The position numbers and the translations under genes are program-made. Positions 1-5,976 of a stretch of 7,413 bases of DNA are shown piece after piece. How positions within the stretch are numbered: position 1 is the first letter of the stretch; each line of letters starts with the position of its first letter. The notes under the pieces are model-generated. The model was not told the origin of the DNA. It saw only the letters and a program-made list of their open reading frames with translations, and made no database searches. This stretch comes from Rickettsia typhi (GTDB taxonomy: Bacteria > Pseudomonadota > Alphaproteobacteria > Rickettsiales > UBA1997), in the NCBI GenBank assembly GCA_945902255.1, contig CAMDMO010000073.1:1-7413 (forward strand), in the 5' to 3' direction.

Positions 1-94
1 TTTCTTGGCCAATTTTTTTATTAATTTAAAAAATTAAGCTGGTAAAAAAATCAATTTAAAATAAGATTTAAATAATCTCATTTGAGATATATTT
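1..94. other. AT-rich non-coding leader upstream of tRNA-Leu
   Basis: No coding frame is supported here. The stretch holds an A/T-only inverted repeat (8-bp arms at 11-18 and 28-35) and a short dyad ATCTC-ATTT-GAGAT at 75-88, six bases before the tRNA. Weak -10-like hexamers (TAAAAT at 57-62, TATATT at 88-93) occur, but neither has a convincing -35 at proper spacing, so no promoter is called. The tRNA promoter presumably lies here or further left. Confidence 0.5.
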
Positions 95-182
95 GCCTCT
101 GTGGCGGAACTGGTAGACGCGATAGACTCAAAATCTATTATCCCTTAAAGATGTGTCCGTTCGATTCGGATCAGAGGTACCA
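95..182 (+). tRNA. tRNA-Leu (anticodon CAA)
   Basis: This is a complete type II tRNA of 88 nt including the encoded CCA end. The acceptor stem GCCTCTG pairs with CAGAGGT (one terminal G-U pair) and is followed by discriminator A and CCA at 180-182. The anticodon stem ATAGA/TCTAT encloses the loop CTCAAAA, giving anticodon CAA at 129-131, which reads the leucine codon UUG. A long variable arm lies at about 139-154, as expected for tRNA-Leu. The T arm is GTCCG-TTCGATT-CGGAT (155-171). uppP begins 17 nt after the CCA with no terminator between them, so read-through from the tRNA into uppP is plausible. The fold and anticodon are seen directly; the transcriptional link is inference. Confidence 0.97.
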
Positions 183-199
183 CACAAAACCTTATTTTA

Positions 200-1012
200 A
201 TGTCTCTACATTTTATTGATTTATTCAAAGCTGTTTTTCTTGGAGTTGTAGAAGGTCTTACAGAGTTTATTCCAGTCTCTTCAACCGCTCACTTACTGAT
301 CTCATCTTACTTAATAAGTTTTCAGTCAATTCAAAATAATCTTTTTGAAATCGTAATTCAATTCGGTGCAATATTAGCGATTTGCTTAGTTTATCGCGAA
401 AGAATTTTTGCGGTTATTTGTGGATTAAAAGATCAGAAACAACAAAAATTTACATTTAATTTAATTTTAGCATTTCTTCCTGCGGCCATTATCGGAGCGC
501 TTTTTCACAACTTAATTAAACAATATTTATTCTCAAATCTAGTAATTGCAATCGCTCTAATTATTGGCGGAATTATTATGATTATCGTTGAGAGAAAATC
601 TGGCGGATCATCTTCTAAACCAATCGCAAAATCAGTTGATAACATTAAGCCATCTACTGCTTTATCAATTGGTTTTATGCAATGTCTAGCCATGATTCCG
701 GGCGTGTCGCGCTCTGGCGCTACAATAATTGGTGGAATGCTATTTGGTTTAAATCGAAAAACCGCAACAGAATTTTCTTTCTTCTTAGCAATTCCAACTA
801 TCGCCGCTGCAAGTTTTTATGATCTTTATAAAAATAGAATGGCGCTAACAAATAGTAATATTGAACTTATTTTAATTGGCACCCTTGCCTCTTTTTTATC
901 GGCAGTTTTTGTGATTAAATGGTTTATAAATTTTGTTAGTAAAAATAATTTTATTCCGTTTGGAGTTTATAGAATTTTACTTGGGATAATTATTCTTATT
1001 TTTATTATTTAA
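200..1012 (+). CDS. uppP: Undecaprenyl-diphosphate phosphatase (UppP/BacA)
   Basis: A 270-residue polytopic inner-membrane enzyme that dephosphorylates undecaprenyl diphosphate, recycling the lipid carrier for peptidoglycan and other envelope polymers; overexpression gives bacitracin resistance in other bacteria. Both family signatures are present: the ExxxE motif with its SSTAH extension (E18, E22, S27-H31) and PGVSRSGAT (167-175), which carries the conserved arginine (R171). Several hydrophobic segments run through the protein, and the C-terminus (F-IPFGVYRILLG followed by isoleucine-rich residues) matches the usual end of the family, so the gene is full length. A Lys/Ser-rich loop lies around residues 132-150. 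No Shine-Dalgarno sequence precedes the ATG at 200. Its stop is 2 nt before the ATG of the dnaE fragment, so the two are probably co-transcribed and translationally coupled. The identification is firm. Confidence 0.96.
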   Translation: MSLHFIDLFKAVFLGVVEGLTEFIPVSSTAHLLISSYLISFQSIQNNLFEIVIQFGAILAICLVYRERIFAVICGLKDQKQQKFTFNLILAFLPAAIIGALFHNLIKQYLFSNLVIAIALIIGGIIMIIVERKSGGSSSKPIAKSVDNIKPSTALSIGFMQCLAMIPGVSRSGATIIGGMLFGLNRKTATEFSFFLAIPTIAAASFYDLYKNRMALTNSNIELILIGTLASFLSAVFVIKWFINFVSKNNFIPFGVYRILLGIIILIFII

Positions 1013-1014
1013 TT

Positions 1015-2190
1015 ATGTTGCAAGAAAGTGAACCAAAATTTGCAATTAGATTTGGTCTTGGAGCCATAAAAGCCGTAGGCTTTGGCGCAACAGAAACCAT
1101 GACCCAAGAAAGAAAAGCCAATGGTAATTTTGGCGATATTTATGATTTTGCTGAAAGAGTTGATCCAAAAAATATTAATAAAAAATCAATTGAAGCATTA
1201 GCGAAAGTTGGAGCTTTTGACTCATTAAGTAAAAATCGCCGTCAAATTTCGGAATCATTTGATGTATTAGCTTCTTATTCTGCTGAAAAAAAAGATCAGG
1301 CCACCTCTAATCAAATGAGCTTATTTAGCGGCTTTCCTGAAGCTAATGCCAAGCCAGAATTAAGAAAAGTTTTAGATTGGAATAAAGCTGAGCGTTTGCA
1401 AAAAGAATTTGAATCTTTTGGATTTTTTTTAAATGAACATCCTTTGGATGATTATCTTTTGGAGCTAAAAAAACGCGGTGTAATTTTTTCTGATAAAATT
1501 GAGCGCGACGAATTAGAAGATAATAATTTAGTAAAAATGGCAGGAGTTGTGGCTGGAAGTAAGCACAGATCAGGACCTAGAGGTCGCTTTGCTTATCTTA
1601 CAATTTCTGATCCCCTAGGAATGTTTGAAGCAATGGTTTTTGATGAGGCATTAATTACCGCCGCTCGCGATATTTTAGTTGATGGCAGCGCAATTGCTCT
1701 TGAGTGCTTGGTTCGCAAGGATGAAGGAGGTGTTAGAATTTTAGTTCGTGATGTAAAAAAACTAGATGATTTTGTAAAAACAACCAAAGCACAAGATAAG
1801 CCTTTCGAAGATATTAAAAAACAAGCTAGTCGAAATTATAATAGAAATAATTCAAATTCAGATTCGTCCAATCGCTTTAACCAATCTTCTCAAAAACCAC
1901 TAGCAAAAACCCAATCTGAAGTCGCCCCTGCCCCACAAATTATCAAAAAAGCTTTCTCTAAAATTGAAATTATCATCAAAGATCGTGATGTAATTTTTGC
2001 TATCAAGTCATTATTATCACAATGCCTTACTCCCATTGGATGTGAAAAATTTACCAAAGTATTTTTTTCTGTAATGAATGATGGAAAAATTTTTAAAGTT
2101 GAATTGCCAAAAAATTACTTACTTGATGAGGCTGATGTAGTAAGGTTGCGCAAGATTGAAAAAATTATCGATGTTGAAAGTTCTATTTAA
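1015..2190 (+). CDS. dnaE: DNA polymerase III alpha subunit, C-terminal fragment only
   Basis: Codes for 391 residues that align by eye with roughly the last third of DnaE (E. coli DnaE has 1160 residues). In order: a helix-hairpin-helix segment (GLGAIKAVGFG, 14-24); the DFAERVDPK...LAKVGAFDSL region (44-71); a canonical beta-clamp-binding pentapeptide QMSLF (100-104); the conserved ESFGFFLNEHPLDDY block (133-147); an OB fold (about 172-250); a Ser/Asn-rich linker (about 255-310); and a small C-terminal domain (311-391), in the position of the tau-binding domain. The PHP, palm, thumb and fingers domains and the catalytic aspartates are absent. The frame is open upstream only to 973 and that stretch is uppP in another frame, with no DnaE similarity. 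No intein C-terminal His-Asn junction precedes residue 1. The start is the first ATG, 2 nt after the uppP stop, without a Shine-Dalgarno. The reading frame has no internal stop or visible frameshift. It could be half of a split dnaE, an accessory fragment, a duplicate remnant or an assembly join. Confidence 0.88.
   Translation: MLQESEPKFAIRFGLGAIKAVGFGATETMTQERKANGNFGDIYDFAERVDPKNINKKSIEALAKVGAFDSLSKNRRQISESFDVLASYSAEKKDQATSNQMSLFSGFPEANAKPELRKVLDWNKAERLQKEFESFGFFLNEHPLDDYLLELKKRGVIFSDKIERDELEDNNLVKMAGVVAGSKHRSGPRGRFAYLTISDPLGMFEAMVFDEALITAARDILVDGSAIALECLVRKDEGGVRILVRDVKKLDDFVKTTKAQDKPFEDIKKQASRNYNRNNSNSDSSNRFNQSSQKPLAKTQSEVAPAPQIIKKAFSKIEIIIKDRDVIFAIKSLLSQCLTPIGCEKFTKVFFSVMNDGKIFKVELPKNYLLDEADVVRLRKIEKIIDVESSI
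2183..2190. other. Convergent 3' overlap of dnaE fragment and rsmD
   Basis: The two genes share their last 8 bp, CTATTTAA. It reads as the dnaE stop TAA on the plus strand and the rsmD stop TAG on the minus strand. There is no intergenic space for a conventional terminator, so transcripts from both sides must end inside the opposing gene or run antisense into it. Confidence 0.9.
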
Positions 2191-2758
2191 CAATATTAGC
2201 AAATAAAAAGCTGGTTCCCCCATATTTTCTTAACTCTAACTGCTGTAAAAAACCACAATCCTTTAACTGTTTTTCTTTAAAAGTTTTGAATTCAATAACA
2301 ATTAGAGACTCTGGAGTAATCCATTCTTTTTCTTTTAAATTGGTGATTATTTCTAAATAATTTTCATTATAAGGTGGATCGATAAAAACTAAATCGAATT
2401 TTTCTAGCGTTTTATTTAAGCCGATTTTCGCATCAGAAAGCAAGAATTGGCAAGATTCTTCAACTTGTAAAATTTGAGAATTTTTTTTAGCAATTTCTAA
2501 ATGTTTAAAATTATTATCAATAAAAAAAGCTGATTTTGCACCGCGAGATAAGCATTCTAAACCTACTGATCCAGAGCCGCAGCATATATCTAATATTTTT
2601 GCACCTTCAATTTTAAAGCCAATTTCTTTGATAATTTTTCCAGATGTGAGAATATTAAATAAGGATTCTCGATTACTGTCTGTAGTAGGTCGCAATAATT
2701 TTAAATGACTGGAATCAGATAGTTTTTTACCTTTAAATCTTCCCGAAATGATGCGCAT
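2183..2758 (-). CDS. rsmD: 16S rRNA (guanine966-N2)-methyltransferase RsmD
   Basis: A 191-residue SAM-dependent methyltransferase of usual length for the family. It methylates N2 of G966 of 16S rRNA on the assembling 30S subunit. The N-terminal signature MRIISGRFKGKKL is followed by R23-P-T-T-D-x-x-R-E-S-L-F-N (23-35). The SAM-binding motif I is DICCGSGSVGLE (57-68), followed by LSRGA (70-74). The catalytic N2-methyltransferase tetrapeptide DPPY is at 127-130. The ATG lies five bases after the pheA stop codon on the same strand, so pheA-rsmD is a two-gene operon. Its 3' end overlaps the convergent dnaE fragment by 8 nt (2183-2190). There is no recognisable Shine-Dalgarno; translation may depend on coupling to pheA. 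The motifs are seen directly; the specific target base is assigned from the family. Confidence 0.93.
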   Translation of the reverse strand: MRIISGRFKGKKLSDSSHLKLLRPTTDSNRESLFNILTSGKIIKEIGFKIEGAKILDICCGSGSVGLECLSRGAKSAFFIDNNFKHLEIAKKNSQILQVEESCQFLLSDAKIGLNKTLEKFDLVFIDPPYNENYLEIITNLKEKEWITPESLIVIEFKTFKEKQLKDCGFLQQLELRKYGGTSFLFANIVK

Positions 2759-2763
2759 TTTAA

Positions 2764-3606
2764 TTAACTAAATCGTGATTTATCAGCATAATAAACGCCA
2801 AGTAATTTTACATTTTTGGAAAAAAATCCCATTTCTTCTAGCGCCAATCCCACATTTTTTTGATTTGGATGACCTTCAATGGTGATAAAAAATTTTGCTT
2901 GTTTTGAAACCCCTCCAGGAATATAGCTTTCTAGTTTTAGCATATTCACACCATTGGTTGCAAAGCCACCAAGCGCTTTATATAGAGCTCCGGGAATATT
3001 ACGAATCGTGAATAATAAGGTTGTAATTACTGGAGCAATTTTTATATCTGTTTCAGCGGCACTCTTAGAAATTACGATAAAAGTTGTCATATTATCATTG
3101 CCAGAATCTTGCAAATTTTCTTTAATAATTTTTAAACCATTCATTTCTGCGGCCATTTTTGAACATAATGCGGCCTTAGATTTATCGCCTTGCTCAACTA
3201 CAAATTTTGCAGCTTCTGCAGTATTTGAAAATTCACGCAAATTAAAACCAAAATTACGCAAGCTATTTTGACATTGCATTAAAGCTTGGGGATGAGAAAG
3301 AACTTCCTTGATGTCACTAAATTCAGCTCCATCAAGCACTGCTAAATTATGTTGAATCGATAAAAAATGCTCTGCAACAATTGAGATATTGCTATCTTGT
3401 AATAAATTATGAATTTCTGAAACGCGTCCGGCGTAAGAGTTTTCTAGTGGAATCATTCCAAATTTAACTTCTTCATTTACCACTTTTTCAAAAACATCCA
3501 AAAAAGTTGGAAATGCCTTAGCTTCAAAATCGGGGTAAAAATTTCTGCAAGCTATGTTGGAATTCGCTCCAACTGTGCCTTGAAAGGCTATAATTTTTTT
3601 ATTCAT
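2764..3606 (-). CDS. pheA: Prephenate dehydratase with ACT domain
   Basis: A 280-residue monofunctional prephenate dehydratase that converts prephenate to phenylpyruvate in phenylalanine synthesis; no chorismate mutase domain is fused at the N-terminus. The catalytic domain starts AFQGTVGANSNIACR (7-21), the alphaproteobacterial form of the GxxG(A/T)(Y/N)S motif, and continues with IPLENSYAGRV (52-62) and SHPQALMQC (104-112). The usual T-R-F catalytic triplet appears as T174-T175-F176: threonine and phenylalanine are kept, but arginine is replaced by threonine. A regulatory ACT domain occupies about 193-270, with GALYKAL (206-212) and LESYIPGG (225-232) in place of the GALV and ESRP phenylalanine-binding motifs. 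A purine-rich AAAGAAA just before the ATG is a weak ribosome-binding site. It is divergent from DAHP synthase, another aromatic-pathway gene, with a 106-bp region between the start codons, and is followed by rsmD. Confidence 0.95.
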   Translation of the reverse strand: MNKKIIAFQGTVGANSNIACRNFYPDFEAKAFPTFLDVFEKVVNEEVKFGMIPLENSYAGRVSEIHNLLQDSNISIVAEHFLSIQHNLAVLDGAEFSDIKEVLSHPQALMQCQNSLRNFGFNLREFSNTAEAAKFVVEQGDKSKAALCSKMAAEMNGLKIIKENLQDSGNDNMTTFIVISKSAAETDIKIAPVITTLLFTIRNIPGALYKALGGFATNGVNMLKLESYIPGGVSKQAKFFITIEGHPNQKNVGLALEEMGFFSKNVKLLGVYYADKSRFS

Positions 3607-3620
3607 ATTTCTTTAATTCG

Positions 3621-3649
3621 TTGACATTGATTTCGATAAATGTGACAAT
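3621..3649 (+). promoter_or_regulatory. Sigma70-type promoter of the DAHP synthase-era-ubiG operon
   Basis: A perfect -35 hexamer TTGACA (3621-3626) is separated by 17 bp from GACAAT (3644-3649), which matches TATAAT at 4 of 6 positions. A TG dinucleotide at 3641-3642, one base upstream of the -10, makes it an extended -10. Transcription would start near 3656, leaving a leader of about 57 nt before the ATG at 3713. The promoter reads away from pheA. The sequence matches are seen directly; activity is inferred. Confidence 0.6.
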
Positions 3650-3662
3650 TGGCTGGTGTTTA

Positions 3663-3681
3663 GATCCATTTTACATGGATC
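3663..3681 (+). promoter_or_regulatory. Leader hairpin in the DAHP synthase 5' UTR
   Basis: A perfect 7-bp stem, GATCCAT (3663-3669) with ATGGATC (3675-3681), closes a 5-nt loop TTTAC. It would lie about 7 nt from the predicted 5' end of the transcript. No U-tract follows, so it is not an intrinsic terminator. Its 3' arm contains the ATG of the 13-codon leader ORF. It could stabilise the 5' end or restrict ribosome access; both are inference. Confidence 0.45.
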
Positions 3682-3716
3682 AATCTCAACAAAATCAACA
3701 AAACAATCGAAAATGA
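3675..3716 (+). CDS. Possible 13-codon leader ORF, coupled to DAHP synthase
   Basis: ATG at 3675 opens a 13-codon frame, MDQSQQNQQNNRK, ending in TGA at 3714-3716. That stop overlaps the DAHP synthase start as ATGA (3713-3716), the classic arrangement for termination-reinitiation. Five of the 13 residues are Gln and three are Asn; none is Phe, Tyr or Trp, so it is not an aromatic-amino-acid attenuator peptide. No Shine-Dalgarno precedes it and the ATG lies inside the hairpin arm. A frame this short can occur by chance in AT-rich DNA; translation is unproven. Confidence 0.22.
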   Translation: MDQSQQNQQNNRK

Positions 3717-5068
3717 CTAAAAGCTGGTCTCCTAATTCTTGGAGAAATTTATTAATCAATCAACAGCCAATTTACAAAGATCTTTCTGAACTTCAAAAGG
3801 TTGAAGCTCAACTAGCGAACTTTCCGCCATTGGTTTCGGTTGATGAAATTGAAAATCTAAAATCAGAATTAGCCATGGTGGCAAATGGTCAGGCCTTCTT
3901 ATTGCAAGGTGGCGATTGCGCTGAAAGCTTTACTGAATTTTCTTATACTAATTTACAGCATTTTTTTCGAACCATTGTGCAAATGACCATTGCCATGATG
4001 TATGGTCTTAAAAAACCAATTGTAAAAGTTGGTAGAATCGCTGGTCAATACGCCAAACCAAGATCTGATGATTATGAAACCATCGGAGATCTTACTCTGC
4101 CAAGCTATCGTGGCGATAATGTTAATCATATTGATTTTAACGAAGATGCAAGAAAAGCTGATCCTAATCGCTTGCTTGAAGCTTATTTTTATTCCGCAGC
4201 ATCATTAAACTATTTGCGTTCACTAGCGGTTGGCGGCTATGCTGGCTTAAGCAAGGTAAATAAATGGAATGAAGAGTTTGCTCACACACTTAGTAGCAAA
4301 AAAAATATTGAAGATGTTGTTGAAAAAGTTAATCAAATTTTAAGCTTTATGAAAGCTTGCGGACTTGATTCTAGATCGGTTCCACAAATTGCTACTGCAA
4401 GTTTTTTTACATCTCACGAAGCTTTGCTTTTAAATTACGAAGAAGCTTTCACGCGCTTTGATAAAGAATATAAAAAATCTTACGATTTAAGCGCTCACAT
4501 GCTTTGGATTGGTGATCGCACTCGTCACCCAGATCAAGCCCATGTAGAATTTATGCGAGGCATTTCTAATCCAATCGCATTTAAAGTTGGTCCTTCAATT
4601 ACTCAAGATGAATTATTGAAATTACTCGATATTTTAAATCCAACTAATGAAGAAGGCAGAATTACTTTAATTTCTCGTATGGGAAAAGATAAGGTTGAAA
4701 AACTTCTGCCACCTTTAGTTGAAAGAATTAAGCAAGAAGGAAGAAATGTAATTTGGTCTTGCGATCCAATGCATGGCAATACCATCAAATCTTCTAATGG
4801 CTATAAAACTCGTAAATTTGATGACATTTTAAGCGAAATAAAATCATTTTTTCAAATTCACAATAATCTCGGAACCTATGCTGGCGGAGTTCATTTCGAG
4901 ATGACTGGACAAGATGTAACTGAATGCCTTGGTGGTAATCAGCAAATTTCTGAAATTAACCTTTCAGATCGTTATCATACCCATTGCGATCCGCGTCTAA
5001 ATTCTTCACAAAGTGTTGAATTGGCTTTTATGATTGCGCAAGATTTACAAAAAGAGATTAATAAATAA
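3713..5068 (+). CDS. Class II 3-deoxy-D-arabino-heptulosonate 7-phosphate synthase
   Basis: A 451-residue cytoplasmic enzyme catalysing the first step of the shikimate pathway, condensing phosphoenolpyruvate with erythrose 4-phosphate. It belongs to the plant/mycobacterial class II (AroF-II/AroH type), not the E. coli AroFGH class. With the start at 3713 the motifs are GGDCAESF (66-73), VGRIAGQYAKPRS (106-118), HMLWIGDRTRHPDQAHVEF, WSCDPMHGNT (348-357), GGVHFEMTGQDVTEC (391-405) and HTHCDPRLN. The four metal ligands known from the Mycobacterium tuberculosis enzyme correspond to C69, H354, E396 and D426, and the spacing of the last three matches exactly. The frame stays open to a GTG at 3656, but that start coincides with the predicted transcription start. 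Family members begin MTKSWSP, so 3713 is preferred. Its stop overlaps the era start by one base (TAATG). Confidence 0.95.
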   Translation: MTKSWSPNSWRNLLINQQPIYKDLSELQKVEAQLANFPPLVSVDEIENLKSELAMVANGQAFLLQGGDCAESFTEFSYTNLQHFFRTIVQMTIAMMYGLKKPIVKVGRIAGQYAKPRSDDYETIGDLTLPSYRGDNVNHIDFNEDARKADPNRLLEAYFYSAASLNYLRSLAVGGYAGLSKVNKWNEEFAHTLSSKKNIEDVVEKVNQILSFMKACGLDSRSVPQIATASFFTSHEALLLNYEEAFTRFDKEYKKSYDLSAHMLWIGDRTRHPDQAHVEFMRGISNPIAFKVGPSITQDELLKLLDILNPTNEEGRITLISRMGKDKVEKLLPPLVERIKQEGRNVIWSCDPMHGNTIKSSNGYKTRKFDDILSEIKSFFQIHNNLGTYAGGVHFEMTGQDVTECLGGNQQISEINLSDRYHTHCDPRLNSSQSVELAFMIAQDLQKEINK

Positions 5069-5973
5069 TGACAACAAAAACACACGGAATTATCGCTCTA
5101 GTTGGGGCTCCCAATGCTGGCAAATCAACTTTAACCAATGCGCTTTTAGGGCAGAAATTATCTATAGTTTCATCAAAAGTTCAAACTACTAGAAACTCTA
5201 TTAAAGCCATTGTAATTGAAGATCAAACTCAACTTATTTTACTAGATACTCCAGGAATTTTTATTCCTCGCGAAGATAAAATTTTAGAAAGAGTAATCGT
5301 TAAATCAGCTTGGCAAGCACTTCGCGATGCTAATCATGTTTGCTTCTTAATTGATGCTCAGGTTGGCTTAAGTCAAGAAAATTTGCGCATTATTAAAGAT
5401 TTAAAAAAAGATGAAATCAACCCAACTATAATCATTAACAAAATTGATGTAGTAAAAAAACCTTTGATTCTTGAAACAATGGCGAAGCTTGTAGATCTTG
5501 GCTTCGAAGATATATTTGTTATTTCAGCTCAAACCGGCGAATCAGTGGAAGTTTTAAAAAAATTTCTTTGCAAAAAATGTGTTAATATAGGCTGGATTTA
5601 TGACGAAGATCAAATTACTGACGCGCCAATGCGTTTTCTTGCCAGCGAAATTACTCGTGAAAAACTATTCCTTAAATTAACCCAAGAACTGCCCTACTCT
5701 CTTACGGTTAAAACCGATTCTTATGAAGTTTTAGATAATAAAGAAATAAAAATTCACCAAACAATTTTTGTTTTAAAGGATAGTCAAAAAACAATTATAA
5801 TTGGTAAAAATGGATCGATGATAAAAGAAATTGGACAAGAAGCGCGCCACGATATTGGGCAACTTGCCGGAGTTAAAGTTCATCTTTTTTTATTTATCAA
5901 AGTTAAAAAAGATTGGATGAGCCATGTAGAATCCTATGAAATGGTTGATGTTATAAAATTACCTAAATCTTAA
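5068..5973 (+). CDS. era: GTPase Era
   Basis: A 301-residue essential GTPase of normal family length that binds the 3' end of 16S rRNA and assists 30S assembly; it is cytoplasmic and partly membrane-associated. GTPase motifs: G1 GAPNAGKST (13-21), switch I TTR (40-42), G3 DTPG (60-63), G4 NKID (124-127) and G5 SAQ (153-155). The linker motif QELPYS (206-211) leads into the C-terminal KH domain, whose GxxG loop is GKNG (246-249) followed by MIKEIG. All nucleotide-binding residues are intact. Its ATG overlaps the DAHP synthase stop by one base. The purine run AAAGAG at 5051-5056 is a possible weak, slightly distant ribosome-binding site. ubiG starts three bases after its stop, so the three genes form one operon. 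Confidence 0.97.
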   Translation: MTTKTHGIIALVGAPNAGKSTLTNALLGQKLSIVSSKVQTTRNSIKAIVIEDQTQLILLDTPGIFIPREDKILERVIVKSAWQALRDANHVCFLIDAQVGLSQENLRIIKDLKKDEINPTIIINKIDVVKKPLILETMAKLVDLGFEDIFVISAQTGESVEVLKKFLCKKCVNIGWIYDEDQITDAPMRFLASEITREKLFLKLTQELPYSLTVKTDSYEVLDNKEIKIHQTIFVLKDSQKTIIIGKNGSMIKEIGQEARHDIGQLAGVKVHLFLFIKVKKDWMSHVESYEMVDVIKLPKS

Positions 5974-5976
5974 AAA

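Larger units (their letters stand above)
3607..3712. promoter_or_regulatory. Divergent control region between pheA and DAHP synthase
   Basis: These 106 bp separate the start codons of two aromatic-pathway genes on opposite strands and must hold both promoters. The plus-strand promoter, a leader hairpin and a short leader ORF are listed separately. On the minus strand, TAAAAT (3673-3668) is a possible -10 for pheA, with a poor TTGATT at 19-bp spacing; this is too weak to call. A loose inverted repeat TTGACAT...ATGTGACAA (3621-3649) spans the plus-strand promoter, but its arms differ by a 2-nt indel, so an operator is only a guess. Confidence 0.6.

Noticed and set aside
11..35. A/T-only inverted repeat as a terminator
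   Set aside because: The stem contains no G-C pairs and is not followed by a separate U-tract, so it would be too weak for an intrinsic terminator.
973..1017. Upstream in-frame extension of the dnaE fragment into uppP
   Set aside because: The frame is open from 973, but the translation has no DnaE similarity and is simply uppP read in another frame; no intein or polymerase residues appear.
1593..1787. Minus-strand 64-codon frame inside the dnaE fragment
   Set aside because: Antisense to clearly conserved OB-fold coding sequence; no independent support.
2205..2216. Recurring AAAAGCTGGT-like strings near 35, 2206 and 3718
   Set aside because: Short matches in unrelated contexts (intergenic, rsmD, DAHP synthase) with differing flanks; consistent with chance, not a repeat family.
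2954..3271. 105-codon open frame on the plus strand inside pheA
   Set aside because: It lies wholly antisense to a well-supported pheA, and its translation shows no recognisable domain; a shadow frame.
3621..3649. Operator palindrome TTGACAT...ATGTGACAA over the promoter
   Set aside because: The arms differ by a two-base indel and the left arm is simply the -35 hexamer; too imperfect to call.
3728..3745. TCTCC...GGAGA stem at the start of the DAHP synthase gene as an alternative leader structure
   Set aside because: Five pairs with an 8-nt loop inside conserved coding sequence; no convincing competing pairing with the leader hairpin.
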